A stretch of 38,014 nucleotides of DNA from Clostridium sp. Cult3 (lineage in GTDB: Bacteria > Bacillota > Clostridia > Tissierellales > Tepidimicrobiaceae). Position numbers and translations under genes: made by a program. Below the pieces are notes generated by a model. It was not told where the DNA came from and did no database searches. It was given only the letters and a program-made list of their open reading frames with translations. Positions within the stretch are counted from its first letter, which is position 1. Every line of letters begins with the position of its first letter. Of the stretch, positions 32,967 to 38,014 are shown one piece after another. Where the stretch lies: contig NZ_PPXY01000014.1 of assembly GCF_021655115.1 (NCBI RefSeq), forward strand, positions 1 to 38,014. The letters run 5' to 3'.

Positions 32967-33404
32967 ATGGATGCCATGGGATTAGAAAAGAGAATTTCTA
33001 CTACCAATGAAGCAGGACTAATAGCCATACTATATGAAGCATTAATTCACAACTTCACCAGTGGTATAGCAGCTATCCATGAAGAGGACTATGAAACGTT
33101 AAACAGGATAACCAATCATTCCCGGGACATATTAGCAGAGTTATTGGTTCAATTCAGTGGAGATGATGAAATTTCTTCAAATTTACGTGAAATCAACTTT
33201 TACATAAACAGATTGATAACTGAAGGGGAGTATGAAAGGGATCCATCCCTATTCGAAACTTCTATAGAGGTGCTTACCCCTATATGTGAAGGATTTCAAC
33301 AACTAGAAATAAAAGAAGAACCAAAATCGGTAACAGGCCTTACCTATGGGAAGAATCACTTGGATGAGCATACATTAAAAGGCAATAGAAGTTTTGAAGG
33401 ATAA
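32967..33404 (+). CDS. fliS: Flagellar export chaperone FliS
   Basis: A 145-aa helical protein that keeps flagellin monomeric before export. The FliS pattern is visible in ISTTNEAGLIAILYEALIHNFTSGI, HSRDILAELLVQF, and FYINRLITEGEYERD. The last ~30 residues are a polar tail. It begins 15 bp after flagellin with GGAGATGA upstream. The position next to flagellin supports the call; the sequence is somewhat divergent, so a FliS-like protein is the safe reading. Confidence 0.8.
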   Translation: MDAMGLEKRISTTNEAGLIAILYEALIHNFTSGIAAIHEEDYETLNRITNHSRDILAELLVQFSGDDEISSNLREINFYINRLITEGEYERDPSLFETSIEVLTPICEGFQQLEIKEEPKSVTGLTYGKNHLDEHTLKGNRSFEG

Positions 33405-33407
33405 CTA

Positions 33408-33437
33408 AAAAAGCTGTGGAATATTCCACAGCTTTTT
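33408..33437. terminator. Bidirectional terminator between fliS and SRP RNA
   Basis: A perfect palindrome AAAAAGCTGTGG...CCACAGCTTTTT with A's and T's at both ends. It ends the flagellar operon on the plus strand and the tRNA-Ser/SRP transcript on the minus strand. Confidence 0.9.
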
Positions 33438-33442
33438 CTATG

Positions 33443-33715
33443 TACCCGTGCACCCAGCTTTGTCGCTATACCCCAAGCGTTACCTAAACAGTTAACTCGG
33501 AACAGGCACCCCTACGGCACACGAAAGTGTCTACTTACCGCTGCTTCCTCCCGGATCTGACGGGATTCATAGATTTTCGTTGCGCAGGACCCATTCGTCA
33601 ACGCCACTTATTTAGGGCAGACCTTGAAATATAAAACGCCTAGACTGGGAATTCAACCCTGCTATAGCGGATTGCAGGTTACAGGGCACCGCTACCTCCC
33701 CATCTAGCACGGAAA
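33443..33715 (-). ncRNA. ffs: Signal recognition particle RNA, large Bacillus type
   Basis: About 270 nt. The 5' end carries CCGTGCTAG and GGGGAGGTAGCGGTGCCCTGTA, the Alu-domain start conserved in Firmicute scRNA; its CCGTGC (33712-33707) pairs with GCACGG at the 3' end (33451-33446). The Ffh-binding GGAAGCAGC loop is at 33548-33540, within TCCGGGAGGAAGCAGC. It lies about 10 bases after tRNA-Ser(GGA), without a promoter between, and ends in the shared terminator. Exact ends are approximate. Confidence 0.94.
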
Positions 33716-33724
33716 AATTTAAAA

Positions 33725-33816
33725 TGGCGGAGAGAGAGGGATTCGAACCCTCGAAACGCTCATCACGTTTACACGATTTCCAGTCGTGCGCCTTCGTCCA
33801 ACTCGACCATCTCTCC
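33725..33816 (-). tRNA. tRNA-Ser(GGA)
   Basis: Class II tRNA: acceptor GGAGAGA/TCTCTCC, anticodon stem CACGA/TCGTG with loop CTGGAAA (anticodon GGA at 33781-33779), long variable arm (AACGTGATGAGCGTT), T loop GTTCGAAT and encoded CCA (33727-33725). It reads UCC and UCU, matching the UCC specifier of the serS T-box. Confidence 0.97.
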
Positions 33817-33858
33817 AAAATTATTATTAAATTATAAACATAGGCTTTACAGAATTAT

Positions 33859-33887
33859 ATTATACTTAAATTATCTCCATATGTCAA
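33859..33887 (-). promoter_or_regulatory. Consensus promoter of tRNA-Ser(GGA) and SRP RNA
   Basis: On the minus strand TTGACA (33887-33882), 17 bp, TATAAT (33864-33859): a full consensus sigma-A promoter. The 160 bp from here to 34048 otherwise hold only a TATAAT at 34009-34014 that may serve the next gene. Confidence 0.92.
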
Positions 33888-34048
33888 CTATAACTTTTTG
33901 ACGGATGTAAATTTGTGCATTTAAATCCTACACCCTAGTAGCTATTTCAGTGGAGATTTTATCCCAAAACGTCAAAATCAAAACCTTTTATATATACATC
34001 CAATCCATTATAATATAGTTAAGGTTAAAATATAAGGGGGTATCCTTA

Positions 34049-35113
34049 GTGGATGTAAGGGAAAAAACCTATTATAGGAAAATTCATGAACCCATTGACA
34101 GCGTAGTAGATGATGATGGAATGTTTACTTTTGGAACATACAGAAAGGCCATTCCCAATATAAATATGCTAGAAGCCAAGGGGCCTTTTAATTTCCCAGC
34201 TACAAGATCCTTTAAGAAATTTCGTCTAAAGGAATGGGAGGCTTTTCAGGCAGGTAATGAAAGGATATTCATATTTGGAGCCATATACAATGCTAAAGTA
34301 GCTGGAATTGCTCTTCTACATATATATGATAGACAAATTAAAAAACTGTACAGGTATGAAAAAATCACCTCATCTTTTAATCTTCCTACCATAGCATCAG
34401 GCCTTGTAGATACATGTACGGAATATGAGGCAAAAAAGTTTAAAATGTCAATCCATAATAATCTAGAAAGAAACGAAATAAAGGTCGCAGCAGATATAGA
34501 TCCAATGGAGGATTTACCCAATGTGAAGTTAGTCATTAAATGCCACCATACCCCAGAGCCCATAGTCATATGTCAGCCCTTCGGTGAGAATAGAGGCTTG
34601 TATTCCCACAAAAATTTCATGCCTATGGAAGGCTATATGGTATTAGGGAAAGAAACCCTTCTATTTGATATAGATAATTCCTATATGATAATAGACGATC
34701 ACAAAGGCTATTATCCTTATAATATGAAATATGATTGGACAACAGGATGGGGAAAGGATACTAATGGTCATATATTTGGATTCAATCTAACGGACAATCA
34801 GATAATTAACAAAGAAGTTTACAACGAAAACTGCCTATGGATGGACAGTAGCATGTATCCCTTACCACCAATTAAATTCTACACTTATAAGCAAGGTGAA
34901 GAAGAAAAATGGCATATTAAAGATGATTATGGGATGGTAGATCTATACTTCTATCCAGAAATCAAAACCGAGATAAAGGTAAATCTATTGATATTATCCA
35001 TTGATTATGAAGCTCCTATGGGAAGGATAGAGGGACAATTTAAATCAATAGATACAAAGGTTGATATTTCCAATTGCTTTGGTATGGGAGAAAAGAAAAG
35101 ATTTAGAATATAG
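34049..35113 (+). CDS. DUF2804-type protein
   Basis: A 354-aa soluble protein without signal peptide or membrane segments. The order of blocks fits DUF2804: an N-terminal IHEPIDSVVDDDGMFTFGTYRK, a middle KWEAF-like stretch (KEWEAFQAGNERIFIFGAIYN) and a C-terminal YDWTTGWGKDTNGHIFGFNLTDN followed by a beta-rich end. The fold is thought to be lipocalin- or hydroxyneurosporene synthase-like; no activity is established. GTG start with GGGGG 8 bases before it. It lies alone between the divergent tRNA/SRP unit and dnaX, with only a weak hairpin (about 35120-35142) after it. Confidence 0.75.
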   Translation: MDVREKTYYRKIHEPIDSVVDDDGMFTFGTYRKAIPNINMLEAKGPFNFPATRSFKKFRLKEWEAFQAGNERIFIFGAIYNAKVAGIALLHIYDRQIKKLYRYEKITSSFNLPTIASGLVDTCTEYEAKKFKMSIHNNLERNEIKVAADIDPMEDLPNVKLVIKCHHTPEPIVICQPFGENRGLYSHKNFMPMEGYMVLGKETLLFDIDNSYMIIDDHKGYYPYNMKYDWTTGWGKDTNGHIFGFNLTDNQIINKEVYNENCLWMDSSMYPLPPIKFYTYKQGEEEKWHIKDDYGMVDLYFYPEIKTEIKVNLLILSIDYEAPMGRIEGQFKSIDTKVDISNCFGMGEKKRFRI

Positions 35114-35157
35114 GGGGGACACCCAATATGAATATTGGTGTAATTATTCCTCTCATC

Positions 35158-35166
35158 TGGTATAAT
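35158..35166 (+). promoter_or_regulatory. Extended -10 promoter of dnaX
   Basis: TGG followed by TATAAT (35161-35166), an extended -10, with TTGGTG 20 bp upstream as a poor -35. It is 32 bp before the dnaX start. Confidence 0.55.
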
Positions 35167-35197
35167 ATATGTATTAAATAATATAAGGGTGGATAAG

Positions 35198-36817
35198 ATG
35201 TATCAAGCACTGTATAGACAATATAGACCTAAGACTTTTGATGAAGTATTGGGGCAAGAACATATAACTACAACATTAAAAAATCAAATTGCAAATGGCA
35301 ATATTGGTCATGCCTATCTGTTCTCTGGTACAAAGGGGACAGGAAAGACCTCTACTGCAAAGATATTTGCAAGAGCGGTAAACTGCCTAAGCCCAATTAA
35401 TGGTAACCCCTGTAATGAGTGTGAAATATGCAAGGGCATACTGGATGAATCCATTATGGATGTAATAGAGATGGATGCTGCAAGCAATAATAGTGTAGAC
35501 GATATAAGGGAGCTAAGGGATAAGGTAGTCTATCCTCCTTCAAGAGCAAGGTATAAGATCTATATAATAGACGAGGTTCATATGCTATCAAAGGGAGCTT
35601 TTAACGCTCTATTGAAAACTTTAGAAGAACCGCCAAAGCATTTAATATTTATATTAGCTACTACAGAATCTGAAAGATTACCTCAAACAATCCTATCTAG
35701 ATGCCAAAGATTTGACTTTAAAAGGATAATAAACAAAGATATAGTGGCTAATATGGAAAAGATATGTGATGAGCTGAGTATACCAGTAGAAGGAAGGGCA
35801 CTTAGTTTAATAGCTCGGAATTCCGATGGCGCTATGAGAGATGCCTTAAGTCTTTTAGATCAGTGCATATCCTACAAAGATGGAGATCTAACCTATGAAG
35901 ATGCTCTAGACATACTGGGCATAGCCAATACAGAGCTTTTGTTTTCTATGGTAAGGGATATAAGGGAAAAAGAACTAGAAAAAGCACTATTGAAAATAGA
36001 TGAAATAGTTCAGAATGGGAAGGACATTCATCAATTTATAAAAGATCTAATATATCACTTTAGAAACCTATTGATTACAAAGACTACTAATAATTCTAGG
36101 GACATAATGGATATGGATGAAGAAACCATCCAAATGTACTTAGAACAGAGCAATGATATGTCTTTAGATTATATTTTAAAAGCATTAGACATACTAACTA
36201 AAAGTGAAAGTCAAGCTAAATGGGCAACTCAACCAAGAATAATACTTGAAATGGCCACTATAAAACTGGTAAACTTAGAAGAACAGGTAAGTTTAGAAGA
36301 TAGGGTAAAGAAATTAGAGATGATGATAGCTACTGGTGACATAGGTCTGTCAAAGACAACAGATATGAAAACTCAGAAGAAAACAAAAGTATCCAATAAG
36401 AAAATAGAAGCACCTAAGGAAAAAGTTGAGAAAGAAATGGATTCGGCTCCAATATTTGACGATGGAAAGGAGCTAGCCTTTGAAACCATTATCAACCAAT
36501 GGCCAAAAGTGTTGAAGACAGTACGAGATAGTAGACCTAGCACCCATGCCCTACTAATGGAAGGTAGACCAGTCTCTTTTGTAAACAACAAACTTCAAAT
36601 TGGATACAAGGATGGATATGGTATTCACAAGGAGCTCATAAGTAGCACGGAGAACAAGGAACTGGTACAAAAAATAGTGTCATCCTATTTTAGCAAAAAT
36701 ATTAACATAGACTTTATCATGGATGTTCAACAGATATCCGATGATACAGAGGATGAAGAAGACAAAATCCAAGAAGTAAAGGACTTCTTTGGAGAAGATA
36801 TTGTAGAAATAAAATGA
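35198..36817 (+). CDS. dnaX: DNA polymerase III subunits gamma/tau
   Basis: A 539-aa clamp-loader ATPase. Walker A is GTKGTGKTS (about residues 43-51), zinc cysteines are in NCLSPINGNPCNECEIC, Walker B/DEVHMLSKGAFNALLKTLEEPP follows, then ILSRCQRFDF with the arginine finger region. The C-terminal third is the tau part that contacts the polymerase and helicase. ATG at 35198 follows GGGTGG. No poly-A slippage signal stood out, so a gamma form by frameshift is not predicted. It starts the conserved dnaX-ebfC-recR run. Confidence 0.96.
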   Translation: MYQALYRQYRPKTFDEVLGQEHITTTLKNQIANGNIGHAYLFSGTKGTGKTSTAKIFARAVNCLSPINGNPCNECEICKGILDESIMDVIEMDAASNNSVDDIRELRDKVVYPPSRARYKIYIIDEVHMLSKGAFNALLKTLEEPPKHLIFILATTESERLPQTILSRCQRFDFKRIINKDIVANMEKICDELSIPVEGRALSLIARNSDGAMRDALSLLDQCISYKDGDLTYEDALDILGIANTELLFSMVRDIREKELEKALLKIDEIVQNGKDIHQFIKDLIYHFRNLLITKTTNNSRDIMDMDEETIQMYLEQSNDMSLDYILKALDILTKSESQAKWATQPRIILEMATIKLVNLEEQVSLEDRVKKLEMMIATGDIGLSKTTDMKTQKKTKVSNKKIEAPKEKVEKEMDSAPIFDDGKELAFETIINQWPKVLKTVRDSRPSTHALLMEGRPVSFVNNKLQIGYKDGYGIHKELISSTENKELVQKIVSSYFSKNINIDFIMDVQQISDDTEDEEDKIQEVKDFFGEDIVEIK

Positions 36818-36838
36818 TTTATAGGAAGGAGATTTAAT

Positions 36839-37174
36839 ATGGCAAGAGGTGGATTCCCAGGAATGGGTAATATGGGAAACATGATGAAACAGATGAAAAA
36901 GGTACAAAAACAGATGGAAGAAATGCAAAAACAATTAGAACAATCTGAGGTAGAAGCCAGTGCAGGAGGGGGAGCAGTTACAGCTAAGGCTAATGGTAAA
37001 AAGGAGATAATAGCTATTACTATAGACGAATCAGTAGTAGATCCTGAAGATGTAGAAATGCTACAGGATTTAGTATTAGCGGCAGTAAACGAGGCTTTAA
37101 GAAATGCAGAAGAATTGGCAACACAGGAGATGAACAAACTAACTGGAGGTATGAATATACCAGGATTGTTCTAA
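36839..37174 (+). CDS. YbaB/EbfC nucleoid-associated protein
   Basis: A 111-aa dimeric DNA-binding protein. The N-terminus is a glycine/methionine-rich lead ([27 protein letters not shown]) then [38 protein letters not shown], the family core. GGAAGGAGA precedes the ATG. It sits between dnaX and recR, 21 and 17 bp away, as in most bacteria; it affects nucleoid structure and perhaps recombination repair. Confidence 0.95.
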   Translation: MARGGFPGMGNMGNMMKQMKKVQKQMEEMQKQLEQSEVEASAGGGAVTAKANGKKEIIAITIDESVVDPEDVEMLQDLVLAAVNEALRNAEELATQEMNKLTGGMNIPGLF

Positions 37175-37191
37175 GGGAAAGGTTGATGTAG

Positions 37192-37791
37192 ATGGATTAC
37201 TATGCACTACCCATTGCGAATTTAATCGAACAGTTTTCTAAACTGCCAGGCATAGGAAGAAAGACTGCTCAACGTCTTGCTTTTTATATATTGGAAATGG
37301 ATACTATAGAAGCTGAAAAGCTGGCTAAAGCCATTACAAATGCAAAAGAGAAGGTTCATTACTGTAGCATATGCTGTAATTTGACTGATGAGGACCCTTG
37401 TCATATATGTAGTGACGATAGAAGGGATAAATCTATTATATGTGTAGTAGAAGGAGCAAAAGACATAATAGCTATGGAAAGAACCAGGGAATATAAGGGA
37501 TTATATCATGTACTTCATGGTGCCATATCCCCAATGGACAATATAGGTCCAGACGAAATAAAAGTAAAGGAATTACTAAATAGAACCTATGAAGGTGAGA
37601 TTGAAGAAGTAATATTAGCTACCAACCCTACAGTAGAAGGAGAAGCTACAGCACTATATATAGCAAAACTTCTAAAACCTCTAGGTATTAAAACTACCAG
37701 AATAGCCCACGGAATTCCAGTAGGTGGAGACTTGGAGTACTTCGACGAAGTAACTCTTTCAAAGGCTATGGAAAACAGGAGGGAATTATAA
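37192..37791 (+). CDS. recR: Recombination protein RecR
   Basis: A 199-aa DNA-clamp protein of the RecFOR pathway that helps load RecA on gaps. Order: helix-hairpin-helix ([18 protein letters not shown], about 17-34), four-cysteine zinc finger ([16 protein letters not shown], about 57-72), Toprim domain ([16 protein letters not shown], about 80-175) and the C-terminal ATP-like motif [25 protein letters not shown] precedes the ATG. Last gene of the dnaX operon. Confidence 0.97.
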   Translation: MDYYALPIANLIEQFSKLPGIGRKTAQRLAFYILEMDTIEAEKLAKAITNAKEKVHYCSICCNLTDEDPCHICSDDRRDKSIICVVEGAKDIIAMERTREYKGLYHVLHGAISPMDNIGPDEIKVKELLNRTYEGEIEEVILATNPTVEGEATALYIAKLLKPLGIKTTRIAHGIPVGGDLEYFDEVTLSKAMENRREL

Positions 37792-37826
37792 AACCAGGGG
37801 CTAGTTTGTCCCCATAAAATTCTTTG

Positions 37827-37876
37827 AAAGTCAGGAGAAATCATGTAATAAATTCATGACATCTCCTGACTTTTTG
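37827..37876 (+). terminator. Terminator after recR
   Basis: AAAGTCAGGAGA (37827-37838) pairs with TCTCCTGACTTT (37862-37873), with an inner TCATG/CATGA pair, followed by T's. Confidence 0.9.
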
Positions 37877-37894
37877 ATATATAGTTGTAGATTT

Positions 37895-38014
37895 ATGTGT
37901 TGTAATTATGTGCCTAGTCCCGACATATTTGGGGAAGAACGCCACCTCCAATGCAAGATTCGTGAAGTATCACGACACGGAGAAAAAATGGCTGCGAAGA
38001 TCGCTATCGCTAAA
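37895..38014 (+). other. Compositionally different right edge, possible partial gene
   Basis: From about 37911 the sequence becomes clearly richer in G and C than its surroundings. An open frame runs from an ATG at 37895 to the window end (40 codons, containing PSPDIFGEERHLQCKI), with an internal ATG at 37988 preceded by GGAG. A second frame is open from 37908, and the minus strand also has an open frame ending at about 37910. I recognise no protein. It could be the end of a mobile element or transferred gene that continues outside, or an assembly edge. Confidence 0.3.

Noticed and set aside
37793-37814. GGGG/CCCC hairpin just after recR
   Set aside because: Only four base pairs around a 9-base loop and no T-tract; the real terminator follows at 37827.
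1-38014. CRISPR array, prophage, insertion sequence or toxin-antitoxin module
   Set aside because: No regularly spaced repeats, transposase, integrase or phage genes were found; the only hint of a mobile element is the composition change in the last ~100 bases.

Overview
The window is AT-rich DNA (roughly one third GC by eye) from a low-GC, Gram-positive, anaerobic, spore-forming and motile member of the Clostridia/Tissierellia. The signs are strong AGGAGG-type ribosome binding sites, GTG and TTG starts, a serine T-box, CtsR boxes, a Spo0E-like regulator, a small YjcZ-like protein, an indolepyruvate:ferredoxin oxidoreductase, a large Bacillus-type SRP RNA and a flagellin. No genus is claimed.

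Layout. 1-1,950: niacin regulator niaR with a duplicated upstream box, then a lone PTS-EIIC-type membrane protein. 1,960-3,560: T-box-controlled serS. 3,630-6,580: M1-type peptidase lipoprotein, a 40-aa minus-strand membrane protein and a D,D-carboxypeptidase. 6,590-7,340: one apparent transcript tRNA-Arg(CCT), tadA, tRNA-Ser(CGA). 7,350-8,850: NSS sodium symporter. 8,850-11,850: cobT-cobU-cobS-cobC, the nucleotide-loop branch of cobalamin synthesis. 11,930-12,560: hsp20 behind two identical CtsR boxes. 12,730-15,120: iorA-iorB. 15,140-16,670 (minus): pncB. 16,708-17,041 (minus): a promoter, a roughly 300-nt non-coding RNA closed by long-range pairing, and a terminator. 17,080-19,750 (minus): feoA-feoB-feoC with two Fur-like boxes. 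19,880-22,910 (plus): copA-copZ-csoR with a CsoR-type operator, ending in a 45-bp perfect palindrome. 22,970-26,950: spo0E-like gene, then CtsR-controlled cbpA-like dnaJ and clpB. 26,960-29,360 (minus): yaaR, phasin-like gene, ubiB-like kinase. 29,420-33,440: flagellar cluster behind a sigma-D-like promoter (FliK-like protein, small unknown, flagellin, fliS). 33,440-33,890 (minus): tRNA-Ser(GGA) followed at once by SRP RNA. 34,050-37,880: DUF2804-type protein, then dnaX-ebfC-recR. The last 100 bases change composition and may start a different element.

How it fits together. serS, tadA, SRP RNA, dnaX, ebfC and recR are a set that keeps this order near the origin in many Firmicutes. Here the set is stretched by inserted metabolic, metal, stress and flagellar modules, and the tRNA-Ser/SRP unit points away from dnaX. 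The metal island (feo and cop, divergent) has separate iron and copper control sites in one 306-bp intergenic region. Stress genes at two places share CtsR boxes although ctsR is not in the window. Niacin salvage appears twice (niaR and pncB) without a shared box.

The most interesting item is the unannotated structured RNA between pncB and feoC: a good promoter, a 16-bp closing helix formed by its two ends, a second internal helix and an intrinsic terminator, with no plausible reading frame. It could belong to the raiA-motif class or be something else; a covariance search would settle this.
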